Source of the DNA: Syntrophomonas sp. UBA5288
GTDB lineage: Bacteria > Bacillota > Syntrophomonadia > Syntrophomonadales > Syntrophomonadaceae
Direction of reading: 5' to 3'
DNA: 13,092 bases
Assembly: GCA_002408445.1 (NCBI GenBank)
Contig: DHSK01000041.1
Coordinates: 11,405-24,496 of the forward strand
In this document: piece after piece, positions 6,886 through 13,092 of the stretch
How the letters are laid out: every line of letters starts with the position of its first letter
How positions within the stretch are numbered: position 1 is the first letter of the stretch
Translations under genes and position numbers: made by a program
Notes under the pieces: model-generated
Told to the model about the DNA's origin: nothing
Seen by the model: the letters and a program-made list of their open reading frames with translations, nothing else
Database searches by the model: none

Positions 6886-7770
6886 ATGGGAATGAAAATT
6901 TATCTGAATGGCAAATTTGTGGATGAAGAAGATGCACGGGTTTCCGTTTTTGATCACGGCTATCTTTATGGTGATGGGGTTTTTGAAGGGATAAGAGCGT
7001 ACTACAACAGCGTTTTCCGCTTAAAGGAACACGTAGACCGCTTGTTTGACTCGGCTCAGGCGATTGGTCTTAAAGTTCCTCTTACTAAAGCTGAGATGGC
7101 TGAAGTTATATTAGAGACCTGCCGCCAAAATAATTTAAGAGATGCTTACATACGTCCGGTTATTTCCAGAGGTAAAGGGGATCTGGGTCTGGACCCGGTT
7201 AATTGCGGCACTCCTACCGTAGTCTGCATAGCCTCGAATATTTCTCTCTATCCGGATGAAATGTATGAAAACGGCCTGGAAGTAATAACGGTTCCAACCA
7301 GACGCAATGGCCCGGAAGGTGTAAATCCGCGAATCAAATCCTTGAATTATATAAATAACATAATGGCCAAGATGGAAGCTAAATTTGCCGGAGCAGCCGA
7401 AGCCATACTGCTTAACCAGGAAGGCTATGTGGCAGAATGTTCAGGCGATAATATTTTCATTGTTAAGAACGGCCAGGTAAAAACTCCGGCTACCTACGTC
7501 GGTTTGCTGGACGGGGTTACCCGTAATGAAGTTATCAAGATAGCCCACAAGCAAGGCATTCCTTTGGAAGAAACCGTTTTTACCCGCTATGAGCTGTTCA
7601 CTGCCGACGAAGTATTCTTAACCGGTACTGCGGCCGAACTTATACCTGTCAGCATGGTTGATAAACGGGTAGTTGGAAATGGCAAACCTGGTCCGGTATT
7701 TGCCCAACTTCTAAAAGAATTCAGAGAAGTAGTAAAAGAACCCTCCCCGGGAGCGGTCATCTTTAAATAA
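6886..7770 (+). CDS. ilvE: Branched-chain amino acid aminotransferase
   Basis: This fold-type IV PLP aminotransferase has 294 residues from the ATG at 6886, the usual length of the short BCAT class. Visible motifs are FDHGYLYGDGVFEG (22-35), the PLP Lys151 in RIKSLNYINN (149-158), ECSGDNIFIV (184-193) and FLTGTAAELIPV (244-255). It performs the last step to valine, leucine and isoleucine, using glutamate as amino donor. A D-amino acid aminotransferase is the main alternative, but the ilv operon context argues for BCAT. An in-frame GTG at 6877 overlaps the ribosome binding site, whereas AAGGAG (6872-6877) is eight bases ahead of 6886. A third candidate ATG at 6892 is also possible. It is the first gene after the T-box. 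Having ilvE lead the operon is less common than ilvB first. Confidence 0.95.
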   Translation: MGMKIYLNGKFVDEEDARVSVFDHGYLYGDGVFEGIRAYYNSVFRLKEHVDRLFDSAQAIGLKVPLTKAEMAEVILETCRQNNLRDAYIRPVISRGKGDLGLDPVNCGTPTVVCIASNISLYPDEMYENGLEVITVPTRRNGPEGVNPRIKSLNYINNIMAKMEAKFAGAAEAILLNQEGYVAECSGDNIFIVKNGQVKTPATYVGLLDGVTRNEVIKIAHKQGIPLEETVFTRYELFTADEVFLTGTAAELIPVSMVDKRVVGNGKPGPVFAQLLKEFREVVKEPSPGAVIFK

Positions 7771-7783
7771 CCTAGCTCATAAC

Positions 7784-7806
7784 CTAATTCCCGCCTTAAG
7801 GGCGGC
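7784..7806 (+). other. Short GC-rich hairpin between ilvE and ilvD
   Basis: CCGCC and GGCGG (about 7791-7805) form a small stem with a TTAAG loop in the 81-base ilvE-ilvD gap. No T-run follows, so it is not a terminator. It may affect processing or stability of the message. Confidence 0.35.
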
Positions 7807-7851
7807 TGATAAATATAAATCCATTTAGTTGATAGCTTGGAGGACAATTCT

Positions 7852-9513
7852 ATGAAGAGTGAACAGGTTAAAAAAGGTCTCGAAAAAGCACCCCACCGGT
7901 CTTTATTTAAAGCCCTTGGCCTTACTGATGAAGAAATGAAGCGGCCTCTTATAGGAATCGTAAATTCCAAAAACGATATTGTACCGGGACACATGAATCT
8001 GGACAAAATAGCAGAGGCAGTCAAGGCCGGAGTCAGAATGGCGGGCGGAACTCCTTTCGAATTTCAGACTATAGCCGTATGTGACGGCATTGCCATGAAC
8101 CATATCGGGATGAAATATTCACTGGGCAGCCGTGAGCTTATAGCTGATTCCGTTGAAATTATGGCCACTGCCCATGCTTTTGACGGACTGGTCTTTATCC
8201 CCAACTGCGACAAGATTGTACCGGGTATGTTAATGGCCTGTGCACGCTTGAACATGCCCTCCATTTTTATCAGCGGGGGACCGATGCTGGCCGGTACCGT
8301 TAACCATGCCAGAGTCAGCCTCTCCCAGGTGTTTGAGGGAGTTGGCGCCGCTGCCAGCGGCAGAATGAGCTCGGAAGAACTCGAAATTCTGGAGCAAAAT
8401 GCCTGTCCCACCTGTGGCTCCTGTGCAGGCATGTTTACGGCTAATTCCATGAATTGTCTGACTGAAGCACTGGGGATGGGTTTGCCGGGTAATGGAACTA
8501 TTCCGGCGGTTTATTCAGAAAGAATCAGACTGGCCAAACAAGCCGGCATGAAAATTATGGAACTGGTAAAAAACGATATAAGACCGGCCGCTATTATGAC
8601 CGAAAACGCATTTAAAAATGCCATTCGCATGGATATGGCTATCGGCTGCTCCACCAATTCGGTGTTGCACCTGCTCGCTGTGGCCAGCGAAGCCGGCGTT
8701 AAAATTGATTTACCTTATTTTAACGAGTTGAGTGAAACTACTCCTCATTTATGCAAAATAAGTCCGGCCGGGAATCATCATATGGAAGATTTATACCGGG
8801 CCGGCGGAGTTCAGGCTTTATTAAACGAACTCACCCGCCAAAATTTGATCTATACCGATTGCATGACCGTAACCGGCCAATCTCTGGGCGATAACATTAA
8901 AGATTGTCCGGTACAGGATTACGAGGTAATTCGGCCGCTCGATAATCCTTACAGCGTTACCGGCGGACTGGCCATACTTTTCGGCAACCTGGCCGAAGAA
9001 GGGGCAGTCGTCAAAAAAGGTGCAGTCGCTCCTGAAATGATGCAGCATGAAGGGCCTGCCCGTATTTTCAATTCAGAAGAAGAATCGGTAGAGGCCATTT
9101 TAAGTGGTTCTATTAAAGCTGGAGATGTAGTCGTAATACGTTATGAGGGACCCAAAGGCGGACCCGGCATGAGAGAAATGCTGACTCCGACTTCGGCTAT
9201 TGCCGGTATGGGACTGGATAAAGACGTAGCCCTTATTACTGACGGTCGTTTCTCAGGTGCTACCCGTGGAGCATCCATAGGACACGTGTCCCCTGAGGCA
9301 GCTGCAGGTGGTGTAATAGCCCTAATTGAGGAGGGAGACCTAATACGAATAGATATTCCAGCCCATCGGCTGGAGGTCCTGGTGGACGAGGCGATACTAG
9401 AGGAAAGACGACTATGCTGGAAAGCACCTGACCTAAAGATTAAAACTGGATACATGAAACGATACGCACAGATGGTACAATCAGCCAGTACCGGCGCTAT
9501 ATTCAACTCTTAG
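7852..9513 (+). CDS. ilvD: Dihydroxyacid dehydratase
   Basis: This 553-residue iron-sulfur dehydratase of the IlvD/Edd family converts 2,3-dihydroxy-isovalerate and 2,3-dihydroxy-3-methylvalerate to the 2-keto acids. Candidate cluster cysteines are C77 (AVCDGIAM), C119 (PNCDKI) and the CPTCGSC group (185-191). The position that holds Cys in TPCN-type enzymes reads VPGH here, as in the E. coli form, so an oxygen-sensitive [4Fe-4S] cluster is more likely (inferred from the family). K121 after NCD is the usual carbamylated metal ligand. TDGRFSG (463-469) carries the Ser thought to act as catalytic base. A TTG at 7837 lies in frame but forms part of the TTGGAGG ribosome binding site, so the ATG at 7852, eight bases after GGAGG, is preferred. 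It lies 81 bases after ilvE. Confidence 0.96.
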   Translation: MKSEQVKKGLEKAPHRSLFKALGLTDEEMKRPLIGIVNSKNDIVPGHMNLDKIAEAVKAGVRMAGGTPFEFQTIAVCDGIAMNHIGMKYSLGSRELIADSVEIMATAHAFDGLVFIPNCDKIVPGMLMACARLNMPSIFISGGPMLAGTVNHARVSLSQVFEGVGAAASGRMSSEELEILEQNACPTCGSCAGMFTANSMNCLTEALGMGLPGNGTIPAVYSERIRLAKQAGMKIMELVKNDIRPAAIMTENAFKNAIRMDMAIGCSTNSVLHLLAVASEAGVKIDLPYFNELSETTPHLCKISPAGNHHMEDLYRAGGVQALLNELTRQNLIYTDCMTVTGQSLGDNIKDCPVQDYEVIRPLDNPYSVTGGLAILFGNLAEEGAVVKKGAVAPEMMQHEGPARIFNSEEESVEAILSGSIKAGDVVVIRYEGPKGGPGMREMLTPTSAIAGMGLDKDVALITDGRFSGATRGASIGHVSPEAAAGGVIALIEEGDLIRIDIPAHRLEVLVDEAILEERRLCWKAPDLKIKTGYMKRYAQMVQSASTGAIFNS

Positions 9514-9537
9514 AGATAGTTAAAAACTGGCAATTTT

Positions 9538-9565
9538 AATAGCGGGCCATCGATAGCCCGCTATT
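9538..9565 (+). terminator. Perfect hairpin between ilvD and ilvB, possible leaky terminator
   Basis: AATAGCGGGC (9538-9547) pairs perfectly with GCCCGCTATT (9556-9565) across an eight-base loop. The downstream sequence, ATTGTATAA, is only weakly T-rich. The stem is strong enough for a terminator, but the poor T-run and its position within the pathway operon suggest partial termination or an RNA stability element. If it terminates fully, ilvB onwards needs its own promoter in 9566-9645, where only weak candidates are visible. Confidence 0.5.
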
Positions 9566-9662
9566 ATTGTATAAACTTATAATTCAAGTCCTGGAAAGTT
9601 TACGTAGAGAATAAAAATAAACTTATATTACAGAATTTAGATAATCAAGGAGGGGATGACAC

Positions 9663-11345
9663 TTGAAATTAAAAGGAGCCCAGGTTTTGTTACAGTGTCT
9701 GCAAGCAGAAGGAGTTGATACCATATTTGGGTATCCTGGGGGGGTAGTACTTCCGATCTATGATGCCCTTTATAACTCCGATATAAGACATATTCTGGCC
9801 CGGCACGAACAGGGAGCGGCCCATGCTGCCGATGGATATGCCCGTGCAACCGGCAAGGTGGGAGTATGTCTGGCTACTTCCGGACCGGGTGCTACCAATT
9901 TGGTAACCGGTATTGCCAATGCTTACATGGATTCTATTCCCATGGTAGCGTTTACCGGGCAGGTGGTCAGTTCCCAAATTGGCCGGGATGCTTTCCAGGA
10001 AGCTGATATTACCGGAATAACCTTACCCATCACCAAACATAATTACTTATTGGAACGTACTGAAGATTTACCTCGGGTAATTAAGGAAGCTTTTTATATT
10101 GCCCGTACCAACCGGCCCGGGCCGGTAGTAGTGGATTTACCCAAAGATCTTATGGATAAAGAAATAGAATTTCATGGAGCCCCCGATGAAGTGAATATGA
10201 GAGGTTATCGGGTCCTGAAGGGAATAAATGCCGGTCAGGTGATTGCTGCCGCGGAAATGATTCAAAATGCCAGCCGCCCTTTAATCTATGCCGGCGGAGG
10301 AGTCATAAGTTCGAATGCTGCATCAGAGCTTAAACAATTGGCGGAAATGATGAAAATCCCGGTAACCACAACTTTAATGGGAATCGGAGGCTTCCCCGGC
10401 AATAGTTACCTGTCATTGGGCATGCTGGGGATGCATGGTACCCGTTATGCTAATTACGCCATTGGTGAATGTGACCTTTTGATTGGGGTGGGAGTAAGGT
10501 TTGATGACCGCGTAACCGGTAGCTTGGAACATTTTGCCCCTCACGCCAAAGTGATTCACATCGACGTAGACGCTGCAGAGATAGGTAAAAATATTGATGC
10601 AGGCGTCCCGATTGTGGGCGAGGTCAAAGAGGTACTACAGGCACTCTTGCAAAGATTAAAGCCGGTGGAGAAATTAAGCGAGTGGCACGAGACGATCGAC
10701 CGTTGGAAGGAAGAATCACCGCTTAAATATGATACTGAAAACTCCACCCGTATCATGCCCCAGCTGGTAATAGAGAAAATTTATGAAAAGACGAAAGGGG
10801 AAGCTATTATAACCACTGAAGTAGGTCAGCACCAGATGTGGACCGCTCAGTATTACAAGTTTAATCAGCCCCGTACCTTCCTCACTTCGGGAGGTCTGGG
10901 CACCATGGGATATGGATTCCCTGCTGCCATAGGAGCCAAAATCGCTTGCCCGGACAAAACCGTAATAGACATAGCCGGCGACGGCAGCATCCAGATGAAT
11001 ATTCAGGAACTGGCTACAGCAGTTGATTATAAACTGCCGGTTATTATATGCATTTTAAACAATCAATTTTTAGGCATGGTAAGACAATGGCAGGGTTTGT
11101 TCTATGGCGGACGCTACTCCTATACGGATATCAGCTGTCAGCCTGATTTTGTCAAACTGGCTCAGGCTTATGGGGCCAAAGGTATCCGGGTCAAGAACAG
11201 TGCCGATATTGACGATGCGCTGGATGAAGCCCTGCAGGTGACTGACCGCCCGGTAGTGATGGATTTCTGGGTGGAACGGGAGGCAGATGTCTTTCCCATG
11301 GTACCGCCGGGCGAATCTCTTTCCAACATGCTGGGGGGTGAATAA
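9663..11345 (+). CDS. ilvB: Acetolactate (acetohydroxyacid) synthase, large catalytic subunit
   Basis: This 560-residue ThDP-dependent enzyme has the normal length and three-domain layout: PYR (about 1-165), central (about 190-330) and PP (about 365-540). Motifs are FGYPGG (22-27), the catalytic Glu49 in RHEQGAAHAADGYARATGK (47-65), and the ThDP/Mg motif from GDGS (439-442) to LNN (465-467). It joins two pyruvates, or pyruvate with 2-ketobutyrate, to start valine/leucine or isoleucine synthesis. The adjacent regulatory subunit shows it is the anabolic AHAS rather than catabolic AlsS. Translation must begin at TTG 9663: an in-frame TGA at 9657-9659 blocks anything upstream, AGGAGG is nine bases away, and MKLKGAQ matches family N-termini. 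It is the only non-ATG start chosen in this window. Confidence 0.97.
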   Translation: MKLKGAQVLLQCLQAEGVDTIFGYPGGVVLPIYDALYNSDIRHILARHEQGAAHAADGYARATGKVGVCLATSGPGATNLVTGIANAYMDSIPMVAFTGQVVSSQIGRDAFQEADITGITLPITKHNYLLERTEDLPRVIKEAFYIARTNRPGPVVVDLPKDLMDKEIEFHGAPDEVNMRGYRVLKGINAGQVIAAAEMIQNASRPLIYAGGGVISSNAASELKQLAEMMKIPVTTTLMGIGGFPGNSYLSLGMLGMHGTRYANYAIGECDLLIGVGVRFDDRVTGSLEHFAPHAKVIHIDVDAAEIGKNIDAGVPIVGEVKEVLQALLQRLKPVEKLSEWHETIDRWKEESPLKYDTENSTRIMPQLVIEKIYEKTKGEAIITTEVGQHQMWTAQYYKFNQPRTFLTSGGLGTMGYGFPAAIGAKIACPDKTVIDIAGDGSIQMNIQELATAVDYKLPVIICILNNQFLGMVRQWQGLFYGGRYSYTDISCQPDFVKLAQAYGAKGIRVKNSADIDDALDEALQVTDRPVVMDFWVEREADVFPMVPPGESLSNMLGGE

Positions 11346-11347
11346 GC

Positions 11348-11830
11348 ATGAAAAAACATACCCTTTCAGTAACAGTTGAAAACAAACCGGGTGTCCTTAC
11401 CCGGGTAGCTACCCTTTTCCGCCGCCGAGGCTACAACATTGACAGCCTGACCGTAGGAACCACCGAGAATCCGGACGTTTCACGCATGACCATTGTGGTC
11501 GAGGGTGATGACAGAATCATGGAACAGGTAACCAAGCAGCTCTACAAATTGGTCGATGTCATAAAAATTATTGACATCACTGAAGAAAAATCAGTGGACC
11601 GGGAACTGGTCCTGGTAAAAGTTAAAGCCGACACCAACAATCGGGCCGAGATAGTCCAAATTGTGGACATCTTCAGGGCGCGTATAGTAGACATCGGCAG
11701 AAGTTCTTTAATTATAGAAGCTACCGGTGATGCCGGCAAAATCGATGCTATCGAGGATTCCTTAAAACCTTTCGGCATTATTGAACTGGTAAGGACCGGG
11801 AAGATAGCCATGGTCAGGGGCAGCCGGTAG
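11348..11830 (+). CDS. ilvN: Acetolactate synthase, small regulatory subunit
   Basis: This 160-residue protein is of usual length (also called IlvH). The N-terminal ACT domain (about 4-78) begins LSVTVENKPGVLTRVATLF and contains RRRGYNIDSLTVG, the region that binds the feedback inhibitor valine in characterised relatives. The C-terminal regulatory domain (about 82-158) begins RELVLVKVKAD. It binds IlvB, raises its activity and confers end-product inhibition. The ATG is two bases after the ilvB stop, and its ribosome binding site (GGGGGTG) lies inside the end of ilvB, so the two subunits should be made in a coupled way. The pocket residues that can be read look ordinary. Confidence 0.97.
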   Translation: MKKHTLSVTVENKPGVLTRVATLFRRRGYNIDSLTVGTTENPDVSRMTIVVEGDDRIMEQVTKQLYKLVDVIKIIDITEEKSVDRELVLVKVKADTNNRAEIVQIVDIFRARIVDIGRSSLIIEATGDAGKIDAIEDSLKPFGIIELVRTGKIAMVRGSR

Positions 11831-11882
11831 GTTGGAATTCAACACTGAAGGACACTGATTTTATTATGATTAACACTAACAT

Positions 11883-11937
11883 GGGGACATTCCTTACTTC
11901 GCTTCGCGAAGCGAAGCCGAGAGGAAGGTGTGTCCCC
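11883..11937. repeat. REP-like palindrome (long hairpin)
   Basis: GGGGACA (11883-11889) pairs with TGTCCCC (11931-11937). TTCCT (11890-11894) pairs with AGGAA (11922-11926), leaving a four-base bulge. The centre (11897-11916) is a perfect 20-base palindrome built from CTTCG and CGAAG units. Boxes of the GGGGACATTCC type in a hairpin are typical of REP-like elements mobilised by IS200-related RAYT transposases, though no transposase lies here. Family assignment is from memory and not checked. Confidence 0.65.
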
Positions 11938-11939
11938 GG

Positions 11940-12180
11940 CGGGAATAGCAAGAGTTTAATCCATCGCAGTAGCGGATAACACGTAAAAACCCAGCCCTGA
12001 GGCCCGCTCCTAACGTCGGGGCCGTAGGGCAGGCTACGGATCGGCGCAGCAGTAATAACCGTAGGCCGGTCTATGCCCTGCGGGTACAACTGATGTTCCC
12101 TTGCGGTCACTATTAAGGACGCAGGGCGATAGCCCTTCAGGCCGGTGCAGAGGATAACATGGGGAACACGATCTTAACAG
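11940..12180 (+). ncRNA. Candidate structured RNA (HEARO / OMEGA RNA-like), or decayed mobile element
   Basis: Nested GC-rich hairpins follow one another. H1 (11994-12030) pairs GCCCT with AGGGC and GGCCC with GGGCC across a GA/GT internal loop. H2 (12032-12067) pairs CTACGG with CCGTAG and GG with CC. H3 (12075-12127) pairs GCCCTGCG with CGCAGGGC and encloses a smaller hairpin. An alternative hairpin, AGGGC/GCCCT (12123-12136), competes with H3. The pattern CCTGAGGCCCGC with GGGGCCGTAGGGC reminds me of HEARO RNAs, the scaffolds of IsrB/IscB nucleases, which also occur without a protein gene. This is recall, not a search. If so, the guide would be the bases just 5' of the scaffold. Strand is assumed and the boundaries are approximate. 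Confidence 0.4.
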
Positions 12181-12244
12181 GTATTAATTAGTTAGTAATA
12201 CGTACCTGAATAAACAGGACGTAATTAATAAGGAGGATAATAAA

Positions 12245-13092
12245 ATGGCGAAAATGTATTACGATGCAGATGCAAACCTGGACCTTCTCAAGGGAAAAAC
12301 AATTGCGGTTATTGGCTTTGGTTCGCAGGGTCATGCGCAGGCGCAGAACCTGCATGAAAGCGGGCTGAATGTGCTAGTCGGACTAAGGAAACCTTTTGAT
12401 GATGCCACCCAGAAAGAATGGGACAAAGTAATTGCCGCCGGCATTACTCCCATGACTGTCAGTGAAGCGGCCCAGAAGGGTGATATCATTCAAGTGCTGG
12501 TACCGGATGAAATTCAGGCCAAAGTATATAAAGAAGAAATTGCTCCTTACCTTAAGGAAGGTAATGCTCTAGGGTTTTCCCATGGCTTCAATATTCATTT
12601 TGGACAAATAGTACCTCCATCTTTTGTTGATGTTTTCATGGTTGCTCCCAAAGGACCGGGTCACCTGGTGAGAAGAACTTATACCGAGGGTGCCGGGGTA
12701 CCTGCCTTAATCGCAGTTCAGCAGGATCACAGCGGTAAAACCAAAGATCTCAGCCTGGCCTATGCCTGTGGAATCGGCGCCACCAGAGCCGGTGTACTTG
12801 AGACCACATTCAAGGAAGAAACCGAGACCGACCTGTTTGGTGAACAATGCGTACTCTGCGGCGGTGTAACCCAATTGATTAAAACCGGTTTTGAGACTCT
12901 GGTGGAAGCCGGCTATCAACCAGAAATTGCCTATTTTGAATGTTTCCATGAGATGAAGCTCATTGTTGATTTAATGTATGAAGGCGGAATGGCTAAAATG
13001 CGTTACTCCATCAGCGATACGGCTGAGTGGGGCGATTACATCAAAGGCCCTGAGGTTATCGGTGATGAAGTCCGCTGGGCTATGCAGGATGC
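12245..13092 (+). CDS. ilvC: Ketol-acid reductoisomerase (partial, runs off the window)
   Basis: The first 282 codons of a class I KARI are present, with about 50 residues missing at the 3' end. The N-terminal Rossmann domain has GFGSQG (24-29). Catalytic and metal residues follow: H113 (FSHGF), K136 (APKGPGH), D196 and E200 (TDLFGEQ), and E232 and E236 (FECFHEMK). The enzyme isomerises and reduces acetolactate or acetohydroxybutyrate to the dihydroxyacids used by IlvD. The cofactor loop after VGLR reads KPFDDATQKEW, without the Ser residues common in NADPH-dependent enzymes and with two Asp, which could mean NADH use. The ATG at 12245 is seven bases after AAGGAGGATA. It is separated from ilvN by the structured insertion. 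Confidence 0.96.
   Translation, partial: MAKMYYDADANLDLLKGKTIAVIGFGSQGHAQAQNLHESGLNVLVGLRKPFDDATQKEWDKVIAAGITPMTVSEAAQKGDIIQVLVPDEIQAKVYKEEIAPYLKEGNALGFSHGFNIHFGQIVPPSFVDVFMVAPKGPGHLVRRTYTEGAGVPALIAVQQDHSGKTKDLSLAYACGIGATRAGVLETTFKEETETDLFGEQCVLCGGVTQLIKTGFETLVEAGYQPEIAYFECFHEMKLIVDLMYEGGMAKMRYSISDTAEWGDYIKGPEVIGDEVRWAMQD

Larger units (their letters stand above)
11831..12244. other. 414-base gap between ilvN and ilvC, no protein gene
   Basis: No convincing coding frame is present on either strand. The left end (11831-11876) is plain AT-rich sequence. It then holds a REP-like palindrome (11883-11937), a GC-rich nest of hairpins (about 11940-12180) and an AT-rich ilvC leader with a ribosome binding site. 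The GC-rich part contrasts with the surrounding intergenic DNA and looks inserted into the operon. TAACATGGGGA occurs at both 11877-11887 and 12155-12165, bracketing most of it. Confidence 0.7.

Noticed and set aside
7837..7851. TTG start for ilvD giving five extra residues
   Set aside because: The TTG is part of the TTGGAGG ribosome binding site itself; ATG 7852 has normal spacing.
7587..8024. Minus-strand 145-codon frame across ilvE-ilvD
   Set aside because: It is antisense to two well-supported genes and shows no ribosome binding site or recognisable family.
11814..12110. Minus-strand 98-codon frame across the ilvN-ilvC gap
   Set aside because: It has a GTG start without a clear ribosome binding site, Pro/Arg/Ser composition typical of reading structured GC-rich DNA, and overlaps the hairpins and the end of ilvN.
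11940..12180. Group II intron, tRNA, RNase P RNA or second T-box
   Set aside because: No domain V-like hairpin, reverse transcriptase, T-loop GTTCGAATC, or AGGGTGGTACCGCG motif is present.
1..13092. CRISPR array, prophage or toxin-antitoxin system
   Set aside because: No regularly spaced repeats, phage genes or antitoxin-type gene pair were seen. The parS/MbcA-like look of the 666-aa protein's C-terminus is too weak to support such a call.

Overview
The window looks like a chromosomal segment from an anaerobic, moderately low-GC Firmicute (Clostridia; a Syntrophomonas- or Desulfotomaculum-type organism is a reasonable guess, inferred rather than shown). The grounds are strong AGGAGG-type ribosome binding sites, a T-box leader, a Bacillus-type Orn/Lys/Arg decarboxylase next to spermidine synthase, and a class I KARI. 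No 16S rRNA or other taxonomic marker is present.

Left part (about 128-2900, minus strand): a polyamine operon. A PLP-dependent Orn/Lys/Arg decarboxylase (speA-like) is translationally coupled to spermidine synthase (speE). Two very short membrane-protein genes of 33 and 53 codons follow, each with a good ribosome binding site, and then a hairpin terminator at 128-156. Further right on the same strand is a stand-alone HD-GYP cyclic-di-GMP phosphodiesterase-type gene (3101-4195), followed by an inverted-repeat element (3035-3098).

Middle (4443-6443, plus strand): a 666-residue protein of unknown function, divergent from the HD-GYP gene. It appears to have several domains.

Right part (6455-13092, plus strand): a branched-chain amino acid operon. 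A near-consensus promoter and a complete T-box leader (Stem I, probable Ile specifier, T-box, terminator) precede ilvE, ilvD, ilvB, ilvN and ilvC, the last cut by the window end. Together these encode acetohydroxyacid synthase (large and regulatory subunits), ketol-acid reductoisomerase, dihydroxyacid dehydratase and the aminotransferase, which is the whole common pathway to valine and isoleucine. The T-box would let uncharged tRNA (probably tRNA-Ile) switch the operon on.

The most unusual part is the 414-base gap between ilvN and ilvC. It holds a REP-like palindrome (11883-11937) and a GC-rich set of nested hairpins (about 11940-12180) that looks like a stand-alone structured RNA or a non-autonomous mobile element. 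A HEARO/OMEGA (IsrB/IscB) RNA scaffold without its protein gene is my best, unproven, explanation.
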